The translations under genes and the position numbers were made by a program. A stretch of DNA of 64,000 nucleotides, taken from assembly GCF_018760785.1 (NCBI RefSeq), contig NZ_JAHHZO010000007.1, positions 124,001 to 188,000 of the forward strand, read 5' to 3'. The notes under the pieces are model-generated. The model searched no databases. It worked only from the letters and a program-made list of their open reading frames with translations, and was not told the DNA's origin. Shown piece by piece: positions 53,738 through 62,544 of the stretch. Each line of letters starts with the position of its first letter. The stretch's first letter is position 1. Origin of the DNA: Rhizobium sp. CSW-27 (GTDB lineage Bacteria > Pseudomonadota > Alphaproteobacteria > Rhizobiales > Rhizobiaceae).

Positions 53738-55012
53738 ATGAAGTTCCTCTCCTACTGGCATGACACTGCGCCGCGCTTCGACGGTGCGAGCACGGCACCC
53801 CTTGAGGGGCATTTCGATGTCGCGGTGATCGGCGGGGGCTTTACCGGGCTGGGGGCAGCACTGCAACTGGCCAGGGGCGGCGCCCGCGTCGCGGTGCTGG
53901 AGGCGGAGCATGTCGGCTTTGGCGCCTCCGGCCGCAATGGCGGCCACCTCAACAACGGCCTTGCCCACTCCTATCTTGCCGCAAGGGCCGAACTGGGCAA
54001 GGAAAGGGCGATCGCGCTCTACCGGGCGCTGGATGACTGCATCGACACGCTGGAGCGGATCATTGCCGAAGAAGGCATCGATTGCAGCTTCCGCCGCGCC
54101 GGCAAGCTGAAGCTCGCCTCCAAGCCGCAACACTTTTCCGCCATCGCTCGAAATTTCGAGGCGATCCATGCGGAGGTCGACGCCGAGACGGCGCTCCTCT
54201 CACCCGGGGATCTGAAGGCCGAGGTCGGCTCGCCCTTCCACGGCGCCATGCTGTCGAAGAAAAGCGCCATGATGCACATGGGCCGCTATGTCGTGGGCCT
54301 TGCGGCGGCCGCCAGCCGGCATGGGGCGGTGATCTTCGAAAATGCGCGGGTGGTGTCGCAGATGCAGAAGGGCGGCATCCACCGGATCGAGACGAACCGC
54401 GGGCAATTGACCGCCGCAAGCGTGATCCTTGCCACCGGCGCCTACACCACGCGGAACTTTTCCTATTTTCGCCGGCGCATCATCCCGGTTGGCAGCTTCA
54501 TCATTGCCACCCGCCCGCTGACCGGGAGCGAGGTTGCGGCGACCATGCCGGGCAACCGCACCTGCGTGAATTCGATGAATATCGGCAACTACTGGCGGCT
54601 GGCACCGGACAATCGCCTGATCTTCGGCGGGCGTGCCCGCTTTTCCGCCACCTCCGACCAGCGCTCGGATGCCAGGAGCGGCGAGATCCTGCGCGCCAGC
54701 CTGGCGACGATCTTCCCGCAGCTGGCAAAGGTGGAGATCGATTACTGCTGGGGCGGAATGGTCGACATGACGAAGGACCGCTATCCGCGGGCCGGCTATC
54801 AGCACGGCGTGTGGTTCGGCATGGGCTATTCGGGCCATGGCGCCCAGCTTTCCACCCATCTCGGCATGATGCTGGCCGATGCCGTTCTCGGGCGGCCGGA
54901 TCGCAACCCGCTGAAGGGTCTCGACTGGCCGGCGGTGCCCGGCCATTTCGGCAAGCCCTGGTTCCTGCCGCTGGTCGGCCTCTATTACAAGGCGCTGGAC
55001 AGGATCCAGTAG
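53738..55012 (+). CDS. FAD-dependent oxidoreductase, gamma-glutamylputrescine oxidase (PuuB)-like
   Basis: A 424-residue flavoprotein of the DAO superfamily, ATG at 53738. It starts with SYWHDTAPRFDG, a form typical of PuuB-type oxidases, then the FAD motif VAVIGGGFTGLGAALQLARG and GFGASGRNGGHLNNGLAHSY. The C-terminal FAD segment is WFGMGYSGHGAQLSTHLGMM. It would oxidise a primary or secondary amine to an aldehyde, feeding the aldehyde dehydrogenases encoded convergently downstream. No PuuA ligase is present in the window, so the true substrate may be a different amine. Confidence 0.9.
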   Translation: MKFLSYWHDTAPRFDGASTAPLEGHFDVAVIGGGFTGLGAALQLARGGARVAVLEAEHVGFGASGRNGGHLNNGLAHSYLAARAELGKERAIALYRALDDCIDTLERIIAEEGIDCSFRRAGKLKLASKPQHFSAIARNFEAIHAEVDAETALLSPGDLKAEVGSPFHGAMLSKKSAMMHMGRYVVGLAAAASRHGAVIFENARVVSQMQKGGIHRIETNRGQLTAASVILATGAYTTRNFSYFRRRIIPVGSFIIATRPLTGSEVAATMPGNRTCVNSMNIGNYWRLAPDNRLIFGGRARFSATSDQRSDARSGEILRASLATIFPQLAKVEIDYCWGGMVDMTKDRYPRAGYQHGVWFGMGYSGHGAQLSTHLGMMLADAVLGRPDRNPLKGLDWPAVPGHFGKPWFLPLVGLYYKALDRIQ

Positions 55013-55039
55013 GTTCTGGCCTTCATATTCGAACGTCAG

Positions 55040-55074
55040 GGAAGGGGCGGCGCCGGTGGGAAACGCCCCTTTCC
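55040..55074. terminator. Hairpin between convergent oxidase and dehydrogenase genes
   Basis: GGAAGGGGCG (55040-55049) pairs with CGCCCCTTTCC (55064-55074) with one bulge. It lies in the 70-base gap between convergent stops and probably terminates both transcripts. Confidence 0.6.
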
Positions 55075-55082
55075 GTTGTGGT

Positions 55083-56543
55083 TCAGGAAAGCCCGCCGAT
55101 GTGGAAGGTCTTCATTTCGAGGTATTCCTCGATGCCGAATTGCGAGCCTTCGCGGCCGAGGCCGGACTGCTTGACACCGCCGAAGGGGGCCACTTCCATC
55201 GAGATCGCGCCGGTGTTGAGCCCCACCATGCCCGCTTCCAGCGCCTCGCCCACACGCCAGGAGCGTCTGAGGTTTTCGGTGTAGAAATAGGCGGCGAGCC
55301 CGAAGGGCGTATCATTGGCCAGGGCGATCGCCTCTTCTTCCGTCTCGAAGCGGAACAGCGGTGCGACGGGTCCGAAGGTCTCCTCGCTTGCCAGCAGCAT
55401 GTCCACCGTCGCATTGCTCAGCACCACCGGTGCCGCATATTGGCCGCCCTGCGGTGTCTGTGGGCGCTGTGAAACGATGCGGGCGCCCTTGGCAACCGCA
55501 TCCGCGATGTGGCGCTCGATCTTTTCGATGGCGGCCTTGTTGATCATCGGGCCGATCTGCACATCGGCTTCGGTGCCGGGGCCGACCTTCATGGCTGCCA
55601 CCCGGGCGGAGAGCTTTGCGGCAAATGCCTCATAGACGCCGGCCTGGACCAGAATGCGGTTTGCGCATACGCAGGTCTGCCCGCCATTGCGGAATTTCGA
55701 GGCGAGCACGCCCTCGACCGCCAGATCCAGATCCGCGTCCTCGAAGACGATGAAGGGGGCATTGCCGCCAAGCTCCAGCGACAGTCGCTTGATGGTGTCG
55801 GCCGAGCCGCGCATCAGCAGCGCACCGACGCGTGTGGAGCCGGTAAAGGAGATCTTCCGCACCAGATCGGAGGCCATCAGCGCATTGCCGATCTGCGTGG
55901 GCATGCCGGTGACGATGTTGATCACGCCCGCCGGAATGCCGGCGCGCTCTGCCAGCACACCGAGCGCCAGCGCCGAGAAGGGGGTGAATTCCGACGGCTT
56001 GATCACCACCGTGCAGCCGGCGGCCAGCGCCGGCGCCACCTTGCGGGTGATCATGGCATTGGGGAAGTTCCAGGGCGTGATGATGCCGCAGACGCCGACT
56101 GCTTCCTTGAGTACGAGGATGCGGCGATCCGCCGTCGGGGCAGGAATGGTCGTGCCGCCGATGCGACGTGCCTCCTCGGCGAACCATTTGACGAAGGAGG
56201 CACCGTAGCGGATCTCGGCGCGCGCCTCGGCCAGCGGCTTGCCCTGTTCCAGCGTCAGGATCAGCGCCAGATCCTCCAGATGCGCCAGCATCAGATCGTG
56301 CCAGGCCTCGAGAAGCACCGCCCGCTCGGCATGCGTCTTCCTTTTCCAGGGCTGGAAGGCCTTTGCCGCAGCAGCGATCGCCGCCTGTGTTCCCGCCTGC
56401 CCGAGATCCGGCACGGTACCGAGCACCGTCTGCGAGGCCGGTTCGATCACCTCGACGGTCGCCGCCGTTGCGGCATCCTTCCATTCCCCGCCAATCAGCG
56501 CCTGCTGGCGAAACAGGCCCTGGTCCCTGAGTGTCTTGATCAT
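55083..56543 (-). CDS. NAD(P)-dependent succinate-semialdehyde dehydrogenase-like aldehyde dehydrogenase
   Basis: A protein of about 486 residues (ATG 56543 with AGGGA upstream; an ATG at 56558 overlapping the previous stop is also possible). It has GVCGIITPWNFPNAMITRKV, the catalytic Glu in LSLELGGNAPFIVF and the nucleophile Cys in NGGQTCVCANR. The end shows GLGREGSQFGIEEYLEMKT. This is the GabD pattern, including the double Cys. It oxidises succinate or glutarate semialdehyde, the usual end of GABA or putrescine breakdown. Last gene of a tight five-gene operon. Confidence 0.93.
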   Translation of the reverse strand: MIKTLRDQGLFRQQALIGGEWKDAATAATVEVIEPASQTVLGTVPDLGQAGTQAAIAAAAKAFQPWKRKTHAERAVLLEAWHDLMLAHLEDLALILTLEQGKPLAEARAEIRYGASFVKWFAEEARRIGGTTIPAPTADRRILVLKEAVGVCGIITPWNFPNAMITRKVAPALAAGCTVVIKPSEFTPFSALALGVLAERAGIPAGVINIVTGMPTQIGNALMASDLVRKISFTGSTRVGALLMRGSADTIKRLSLELGGNAPFIVFEDADLDLAVEGVLASKFRNGGQTCVCANRILVQAGVYEAFAAKLSARVAAMKVGPGTEADVQIGPMINKAAIEKIERHIADAVAKGARIVSQRPQTPQGGQYAAPVVLSNATVDMLLASEETFGPVAPLFRFETEEEAIALANDTPFGLAAYFYTENLRRSWRVGEALEAGMVGLNTGAISMEVAPFGGVKQSGLGREGSQFGIEEYLEMKTFHIGGLS

Positions 56544-56554
56544 CGTCGTCCCTG

Positions 56555-57601
56555 TCATCCGTTGAGTGAGGCGAGAACCGCCCTGGTAATGTCGTCGGTC
56601 TTGTCGCGGCCGGGCTTGGTGCCGATGCCGCGCGCAGTGGTGTTCTCCAGCGCTGCCATGATCGCCCTTGCGCCCTCCACCTCACCGAGATGCTCCAGCA
56701 TCATCGCGGCGGACCAGATGGCGGCTATCGGATTGGCAATGCCGAGATGGGCGATATCCGGCGCCGAGCCATGCACCGGCTCGAACATCGACGGAGCCGA
56801 GCGGTCGGGATTGATGTTGGCGGAGGCGGCAAAGCCGAGCCCGCCCTGGATTGCGGCGCCAAGGTCGGTCAGAATGTCGCCGAAGAGGTTGGACGCAACC
56901 ACCACATCGAGGCTCTCCGGCGCCATCACCATGCGCGCCGCCATGGCGTCGATATGATAGCTCGTCACCGTCACGTCCGGATATTCCGCCGCAAGCCGGG
57001 CGGTGATCTCGTCCCAGAACACCATGGAATATTTCTGCGCATTGGATTTGGTGACGGAGGCAAGCTTGCCGCGGCGGCCTCGCGCCTGCTCGAAACCGTA
57101 GCGCAGGATGCGCTCGACGCCCGTGCGGGTGAAGATGGAGGTTTCGACTGCCACCTCGTCGCCGGTGCCCTGATGCACGCGCCCGCCTGCGCCGGAATAT
57201 TCGCCCTCGGTGTTTTCGCGGATGCAAAGGATATCGAAGCGCTCCGCCTTCAGCGGCCCCTCGACACCCGGCAGCAGCCGGTGCGGGCGGATATTGGCAT
57301 ATTGCACGAAGGCCTTGCGGATCGGCAGCAGCAGGCCATGCAGCGACACCGAATCCGGCACCTCCGCCGGCCAGCCGACGGCGCCCAGCAGAATGGCATC
57401 GAAGCCGCGCAGTGTCTCGATGCCATCGGCCGGCATCATCGCGCCGGTCTTCCGGTAGAAGTCGCAGGACCACGGGAAGACTGTCGAGGCGAGGCCGAAG
57501 CCCTGCGTTTTCGCCACCTGCTCCAGCACCTGCCAGGCGGCCCGCGTGACGGGGCCGCCGATGCCGTCGCCGGGAATCAGTGCGATGGTATAGGTCTTCA
57601 T
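56555..57601 (-). CDS. Tartrate/D-malate dehydrogenase-type beta-decarboxylating dehydrogenase (TtuC/IMDH family)
   Basis: A 348-residue NAD-dependent dehydrogenase. It begins TIALIPGDGIGGPVTRAAW, has LLGAVGWPAEVPD, IRENTEGEYSGAGGR, the catalytic Lys in VTKSNAQKYSMVFWDE and the metal Asp residues in NLFGDILTDLGAA. The NAD pocket is FEPVHGSAPDIAHLG. The substitutions fit tartrate or D-malate dehydrogenases better than LeuB. It lies 10 bases after the second aldehyde dehydrogenase stop. Confidence 0.9.
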   Translation of the reverse strand: MKTYTIALIPGDGIGGPVTRAAWQVLEQVAKTQGFGLASTVFPWSCDFYRKTGAMMPADGIETLRGFDAILLGAVGWPAEVPDSVSLHGLLLPIRKAFVQYANIRPHRLLPGVEGPLKAERFDILCIRENTEGEYSGAGGRVHQGTGDEVAVETSIFTRTGVERILRYGFEQARGRRGKLASVTKSNAQKYSMVFWDEITARLAAEYPDVTVTSYHIDAMAARMVMAPESLDVVVASNLFGDILTDLGAAIQGGLGFAASANINPDRSAPSMFEPVHGSAPDIAHLGIANPIAAIWSAAMMLEHLGEVEGARAIMAALENTTARGIGTKPGRDKTDDITRAVLASLNG

Positions 57602-57611
57602 GCGGTGTTCC

Positions 57612-59075
57612 TCACAGGTTGATCAGCACGCTCTTCGTCTTGCGATTGGCGAGATAGGCTTCGCGGCCGAGATCCTTGCCGATGCCGGAGCGCTTGTAAC
57701 CGCCGGTCGGCAGGATATGGTCGCGCGAGCGGCTGTAGCGGTTAACCCAGACGGTGCCCGCCTGCAGGCGCCGGGTGAGCCGCATGGCGCGCGACAGGTC
57801 ACGGGTGAAGAGGCCAGCCGCGAGGCCATAGACCGGATGGTCGGCAAGCTGCATCGCCTCCTCCTCGTCGGAAAAGGTCTGCACCGTCAGCACCGGACCA
57901 AAGATCTCCTCCCGGACGGCGGTCGAATCCTGCGTCACACCGGCAAGCAGCGTCGGCGCATAGAAATAGCCGGGATGATCGATGGCACCGCCGCCGGCAA
58001 GACATTCGGCGCCGGCCGCAATCGCCTGCTGCACCACGGCATCGATGCGTCCGCGCTGGCGATCGGAAATGATCGGCGAATAGGTGCTGGCTTCGTCCCA
58101 GGTCGGGCCTGCCGTGACGGTCCGCATGCGGTGCAGGACCGTCTCGATCACCCGTGCCGCAACCCTGTCCTCCACGATCAGCCGCGATCCCGCCACGCAG
58201 GCCTGGCCGGCATTGGCGAGAATGCTGGTGGCAACGGCATTGGCGGCGAGATCCAGATCCGCATCGGCAAAGACCACCTGCGGGCTCTTGCCGCCAAGCT
58301 CGAGCGTGACCGGCCTGATGCCGCTGCGGGCGATGTTTTCCATGATCGCAGCGCCGGCGCCGGTCGATCCGGTAAAGCTCACCTTGGCAATGTCCGGATG
58401 GCCGGTGATCGCCGTGCCGGTGGTTGCCCCGTCGCCCAGCACGATGTTGACGATCCCGGCCGGCACGCCGGCCCGCACGGCAAGCTCGGCTATGAACAGC
58501 GTGGAATAAGGGGTCAGTTCCGAGGGCTTCAGCACCACGGCATTGCCGGCGGCAAGTGCCGGGCCGAGCTTCCAGCCGGCCATGGAGAGCGGCACGTTCC
58601 ATGGGGTGATCGCTCCCACCACGCCATAGGCCTCGCTCATGATCATGCCGAGGCTGTCCGCGCCGGTCGGTACCAGATCGCTGCCCTCCTTGTCGGCGAA
58701 CTCCGCGAAGAAGCGGATTTGCTCGGCGGTCACGGCAATGTCGCCGGCGACGAGCTGTCCCACCGGCCGCGTCGAACAGAAGGCTTCCAGCTGCGCCAGC
58801 CGCACCGCCTCCTCTTCCATCAGATCCGCCCAGCGCTGCAGAACCCGGGTGCGCTGGCGGGGGGCACAGGTGGCCCAGCCGCTCGCGGCAAGTGCTGCCT
58901 TTGCGCTGGCAATGGCCTGATCGACCAGATCCGCCGACGCCACGGGGCAGGCGGCAAATTCCACGCCATCCGAGGGGCGGTGCATGGGAAGCACGCCGGC
59001 CGCCGGCACATACCGACCGCCGATGAAATGCCCCCGCGGAAGATCGAGGCGATCCGGATCGAAGCTGAGCGACAT
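57612..59075 (-). CDS. NAD-dependent aldehyde dehydrogenase
   Basis: A 487-residue aldehyde dehydrogenase, start 59075 (MSLSFDPDRLDLPRGHF). It carries YGVVGAITPWNVPLSMAGWK, VSFTGSTGAGAAIMENIARS, the catalytic Glu in LELGGKSPQVVF and the nucleophile Cys in NAGQACVAGSR. It is closer to the betaine/gamma-aminobutyraldehyde type than to GabD. It follows the cupin gene by 10 bases and may oxidise the aldehyde formed by the PuuB-like oxidase or the aminotransferase. Confidence 0.93.
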   Translation of the reverse strand: MSLSFDPDRLDLPRGHFIGGRYVPAAGVLPMHRPSDGVEFAACPVASADLVDQAIASAKAALAASGWATCAPRQRTRVLQRWADLMEEEAVRLAQLEAFCSTRPVGQLVAGDIAVTAEQIRFFAEFADKEGSDLVPTGADSLGMIMSEAYGVVGAITPWNVPLSMAGWKLGPALAAGNAVVLKPSELTPYSTLFIAELAVRAGVPAGIVNIVLGDGATTGTAITGHPDIAKVSFTGSTGAGAAIMENIARSGIRPVTLELGGKSPQVVFADADLDLAANAVATSILANAGQACVAGSRLIVEDRVAARVIETVLHRMRTVTAGPTWDEASTYSPIISDRQRGRIDAVVQQAIAAGAECLAGGGAIDHPGYFYAPTLLAGVTQDSTAVREEIFGPVLTVQTFSDEEEAMQLADHPVYGLAAGLFTRDLSRAMRLTRRLQAGTVWVNRYSRSRDHILPTGGYKRSGIGKDLGREAYLANRKTKSVLINL

Positions 59076-59085
59076 GGCCGGTCGC

Positions 59086-59439
59086 TCAGGAGACGGTGAC
59101 GTAGATCTTGCGGACGGTCTCGATCGTCTTCCAGACGCCGACATAGCCGGGCTTCATCACGAAGCTGTCGCCGGCGCGGTAGATGACGGGCGCCTTGCCC
59201 TGTTCCGTCAGTTCGATCACTCCTTCCAGGATATGGCAGAATTCGAAGGTTTCGCCCTTGATCGAGTGCGTTTCGCCGGGCGTTGCCTGCCACACGCCGG
59301 TATGGACGGTGCCGTCCTTGGCGCTGTCCTGTGCCCAGGTCTTGAAGGCCGGGCTGCCGGAAATCAGTCGTTCGGGTGCCGGAAGCGCATGCTTCGGCTC
59401 GAAGGCGGGGGCGGGATCGATGGTCTTCAGAAGCGACAT
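59086..59439 (-). CDS. Small cupin-domain protein (DUF861 / ureidoglycine aminohydrolase-like cupin)
   Basis: A 117-residue single-domain cupin, start 59439 with AAGGA upstream. It contains VHTGVWQATPGETHSIKG, EFCHILEGVIELTEQGKAPV and YRAGDSFVMKPGYVGVWKTI, the pattern of the DUF861 clade. Such proteins are often found with aldehyde dehydrogenases and amine oxidases. It may bind metal or stabilise a reactive intermediate; its reaction is unknown. Confidence 0.88.
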   Translation of the reverse strand: MSLLKTIDPAPAFEPKHALPAPERLISGSPAFKTWAQDSAKDGTVHTGVWQATPGETHSIKGETFEFCHILEGVIELTEQGKAPVIYRAGDSFVMKPGYVGVWKTIETVRKIYVTVS

Positions 59440-59470
59440 GGTGTTGTCCTTTGGCTGTCGGAGCAGTGGG

Positions 59471-60394
59471 TCAGTAGCCGCGCCGGCGATCGACGAGGCC
59501 GATGGGGGCAAGGCCGATGCGGTGGCGGCGGATATTGTCGATGACGGCGCGCGCCGCCGTTTCCGGCTGGGTCACGCTGGCGACGTGCGGGGTCAGGATG
59601 ATCTTCGGATGCTGCCAGAAGGGATGGCCGGGCGGCAAAGGTTCGGGATCGGTGACATCGATGACGGCGCCGGAGAGATGTCCGTGTTCCAGGGCGGCCA
59701 GCAGATCGTTCTCGTTCAGCTGCGGTCCGCGACCCGCATGGATCAATGAGGCGCCGCGCGGAAGTCTTGCGAACAGATCGGCATTCAGGAAGCCGCGCGT
59801 CTCGTCGGTCAAGGGCAGGAGGCAGATCAGGATGTCGGTCGATGCGAGCAGCGCGTCGAGGCCTGCTGCGCCATGGTGACAGGTGACGCCCTCGATCTGC
59901 CGCTGCGAGCGGCTCCAGCCGGAGAGCGGAAAGGAAAAGGGCTTCAGCCGTTCCAGCACGGCCTGGCCCAGCTGACCGAGCCCCAGCACGCCGATCCTGC
60001 GCTCGTGCGCCTGCGGTTGCGCGAGAGATTTCCAACTGTGGGTCGCCTGCTGCGCCAGATAGGCGGGCAACTGCCGGTGCAGCGCAAGGACGGCCATCGT
60101 CACATATTCCTGCATCATCCGCACGATGCCGTCTTCCACCATGCGCACCACCTGCACATGCTCCGGCACGGCATCGATGTGGAACTGATCAACGCCCGCA
60201 CCGATGGAAAACAGGATCTCAAGGTTGCGATAGCGGCCGATATCTGCGGGCACCGTCCAGGTGATCAGATAACGCACCGCGTCGGGATCGACGCTGGCGG
60301 CATCCATGGCGAAGGGAAGGTCGGGCAGGGCGGAGGCGAAGACATGGCGAAAGATCGCGCCGCGCGTCGCATCGGAATGGAAGAGAAAGGTCAT
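59471..60394 (-). CDS. D-2-hydroxyacid dehydrogenase, glyoxylate/hydroxypyruvate reductase (GhrA)-like
   Basis: A 307-residue NAD(P)-dependent dehydrogenase, start 60394 ([12 protein letters not shown]). It has the dinucleotide motif [16 protein letters not shown], the substrate Arg in [17 protein letters not shown], the Glu in [14 protein letters not shown] and the catalytic His in LTPHVASVT. The short N-terminal lid and PLPPGHPFW place it with GhrA. It is the first gene of the operon and reduces a 2-oxoacid such as glyoxylate or hydroxypyruvate. Confidence 0.92.
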   Translation of the reverse strand: MTFLFHSDATRGAIFRHVFASALPDLPFAMDAASVDPDAVRYLITWTVPADIGRYRNLEILFSIGAGVDQFHIDAVPEHVQVVRMVEDGIVRMMQEYVTMAVLALHRQLPAYLAQQATHSWKSLAQPQAHERRIGVLGLGQLGQAVLERLKPFSFPLSGWSRSQRQIEGVTCHHGAAGLDALLASTDILICLLPLTDETRGFLNADLFARLPRGASLIHAGRGPQLNENDLLAALEHGHLSGAVIDVTDPEPLPPGHPFWQHPKIILTPHVASVTQPETAARAVIDNIRRHRIGLAPIGLVDRRRGY

Positions 60395-60441
60395 CTGGTT
60401 CCCCGGCCGTGATGGCGGCATGTGCCTTGACAGAGGCAGGC

Positions 60442-60475
60442 CCGTCCGCCCTTGTTCCAGATCATAGGCGGACGG
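60442..60475. promoter_or_regulatory. 9-bp inverted repeat in the divergent GhrA/GNAT region
   Basis: CCGTCCGCC (60442-60450) and GGCGGACGG (60467-60475) are exact reverse complements with a 16-base spacer. They lie between the divergent dehydrogenase operon and the second GNAT gene, a possible operator for a regulator encoded elsewhere. Confidence 0.35.
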
Positions 60476-60611
60476 TGCCCATGCTTTTGCCGAAGCTCTT
60501 CGCCGGGCAGCCGATTGTTTCGAAAGCAACCCCTGAAGCAGCGGATTGTTTGGCACGGATGGCGGTATGACGGAACAGGCCGACGGGCAGGCAGCATGGG
60601 GGGTAAGAGAC

Positions 60612-61529
60612 ATGGATAGCGACGCATCGATCCGGCTCGATTCCTTCGAGCTTGAAATCGCCGATATCGCCGAGGCGGATCTGCAATCGCTGCATGCCCT
60701 GTCGCTTGCGGTTGGCTGGCCGCACCGGCCGCAGGACTGGGCGACGGTCCTGGCGCTGGGACAGGGTATCGTGGCGCGCGATGCGATCGGCCGGGTGCTG
60801 GGGTCGGCCATGTGTTTCGATCACGGCGGCGAGTTTGCCACGGTCGGCATGGTCATCACCTCGCCAAGGCTGCAGGCGCAGGGTGCGGGGCGGATGATGA
60901 TGGAACATGTCCTGCGCGACCTTGGCGACCGTCGCATCGGCCTCAATGCCACCCGCCAGGCCCGCCAGCTCTACAAGTCGCTGGGTTTCACGAGGGAGGC
61001 GACGGTATATCAGTGCCAGGGCGAAGCGACCGTGCCGGCCGCAGGCACGCCGCTCTTCGAGGGCGAGGTCGTGGAACTTACCGATGCGCTGTGGCAGGAA
61101 CTGCCGGCTCTCGACCGGCGCGCCTTCGGCGCCGACCGGCGCCGGACGCTGCAGCAGTTGCGGCAACTGTCGTGCGGCACCGGCCTTGTGCGGCATGGCC
61201 GGCTGGTGGCCTATGCGCTCTGTCGTCCCTTTGGCCGCGGCCATGTGGTCGGCCCGATCGTCGCATCGGGCGATGCGGATGCCGTGGCCGTTCTGCGGCC
61301 GCATGTGGAGCGCCATGCGGGCAGCTTCCTGCGCACCGATACGCGCCAGCAGGCCGGACTGTTTTCCGAGTTCCTGCCGTCCTGCGGCATGCTCGTCTAT
61401 GACACGGTGACCAGCATGTCGCTGCATGGGCCATGGCTTGCCCGCCGGGAGGCGCATGACGGGGCCGGGGACGAAGGGGAGGGCGACAGACCCATCGTCT
61501 ATGGCCTTGCGACACAGGCTCTGTCGTAA
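60612..61529 (+). CDS. GNAT-family N-acetyltransferase with Acetyltransf_18-like C-terminal domain, copy 2
   Basis: A protein of about 305 residues. The ATG at 60612 is preferred (GGGG upstream and best agreement with the paralogue); an ATG at 60567 is possible. The GNAT core shows [20 protein letters not shown], the acetyl-CoA loop [20 protein letters not shown] and [10 protein letters not shown]. The C-terminal half has [20 protein letters not shown], matching copy 1 at 51887-52738. It is divergent from the aldehyde dehydrogenase operon, just as copy 1 is divergent from the HAD/oxidase pair. Confidence 0.87.
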   Translation: MDSDASIRLDSFELEIADIAEADLQSLHALSLAVGWPHRPQDWATVLALGQGIVARDAIGRVLGSAMCFDHGGEFATVGMVITSPRLQAQGAGRMMMEHVLRDLGDRRIGLNATRQARQLYKSLGFTREATVYQCQGEATVPAAGTPLFEGEVVELTDALWQELPALDRRAFGADRRRTLQQLRQLSCGTGLVRHGRLVAYALCRPFGRGHVVGPIVASGDADAVAVLRPHVERHAGSFLRTDTRQQAGLFSEFLPSCGMLVYDTVTSMSLHGPWLARREAHDGAGDEGEGDRPIVYGLATQALS

Positions 61530-61595
61530 CGGCAGGGTCCGCGACTGAGCGGCCCCTTCGCCTCGCCGCTGATCGTTTCCGATGCGGCCGCACCT

Positions 61596-61999
61596 CTATT
61601 CGGCGGCCGCACCGATCCAGACGGCGGCGTGGGAGAAGAAATCGCGGATCAGCGGCAGGTTGCGGCGTTCCGTCAGGCAGATCGCGTATTCCCGGATGGC
61701 ATGCGTGGCATCAGTGATCGGCACGAAGGCAAGGCGGCTGTCATGACCGATTTCCCGGTCGGCGACGACACTGAGACCGAAACCGGCCGAGACCGCCTCG
61801 CGAATGCCCTCGCGCGTCGATATCTCCATCACCGGTCCGAGCGTGATGCCGTGATCGGCAACGTTCTTTTCGAACACCTCGCGTGTCAGCGAACCGCGTT
61901 CGCGCATCACGAAATTGAGCCCGGTCAGTTCCTTCATCTCCACGGCGGTGCGGCGGGAGAACGGATGCCCGGCCGGCACGCACAGAATCAGGCCGTCTA
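61596..61999 (-). pseudogene. LysR-family regulator, C-terminal remnant (5' part deleted)
   Basis: About 130 residues match the C-terminal effector domain of a LysR regulator, from DGLILCVPAGHPFSRRTAVE through EAVSAGFGLSVVADREIGHD to FFSHAAVWIG and a stop at 61596. The DNA-binding domain and half the effector domain are missing. Upstream of about 61999 the frame is open but reads antisense to an HlyD remnant, so it is not LysR sequence. The gene cannot make a working regulator. Confidence 0.75.
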
Positions 62000-62405
62000 C
62001 ACGGTCGGCGGCGTCATCGCCCCCGGCGATGTTCTGATGCAGATCGTGTCGGATGATGCGCTGTTTGCCGTCGAGGCCCGGATGAAACCGCAGGACATCG
62101 ATCAGTTGCATCTGATGCAGGAGGCGCGTCTGAGGTTTTCCGCGTTCAACCAGCGCACCACGCCGGAAATCGAGGGAACCGTGACGCTGGTCTCCCCCGA
62201 CATATCGACGGATCGACGCACCGGCGCATCCTATTACAGCGTCCGGATCTCGATCGATCAGGCGCAGATGGCCCGTCTGGGAAGCCAGCCACTTGTTGCG
62301 GGCATGCCGGTCGAGGTGTTTGTCCAGACCGGAGAGCGCAGCGTCGCATCCTATTTCATCAAGCCGCTGCAGGACATGATGATGCGCGCATTCCGCGAGA
62401 CGTGA
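61994..62405 (+). pseudogene. HlyD-family type I secretion adaptor, C-terminal remnant (5' part deleted)
   Basis: About 136 residues from YTVGGVIAPGDVLMQIV through MKPQDIDQLHLMQEARLRFS and FNQRTTPEIEGTVTLVSP to ASYFIKPLQDMMMRAFRET match the end of HlyD/PrtE periplasmic adaptors of type I secretion. The N-terminal membrane anchor and coiled coil are absent. The frame is open further upstream, but there it is antisense to the LysR remnant. No ABC or TolC partner gene is adjacent. Confidence 0.8.
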
Positions 62406-62464
62406 CAGACGCAGCCAGACTGCAGACGCTTTCCTTTCCGGGGCGTGCGAAGCGAAAGGGCAGG

Positions 62465-62522
62465 CTGCCGCCACCGGCCAAGATTTCCGGTGGAGCGGCA
62501 GGGATGGCGGGCAAGTCCCGCC
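62465..62522 (+). terminator. Two stem-loops after the HlyD remnant
   Basis: CTGCCGCCACCGG (62465-62477) pairs with CCGGTG-GA-GCGGCAG (62487-62501). A second stem, GGCGGG (62506-62511) with CCCGCC (62517-62522), is followed by TATTT. They lie between the convergent HlyD remnant and IalB-family gene. They look like the surviving terminator of the lost secretion operon and may serve both strands. Confidence 0.6.
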
Positions 62523-62544
62523 TATTTCGACCCGCCCCGCCTCG

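Noticed and set aside
61629-61990. N-terminal half of the long plus-strand frame ending at 62405 as part of a single protein
   Set aside because: It is antisense to the LysR remnant; only the part after about 61994 matches HlyD adaptors.
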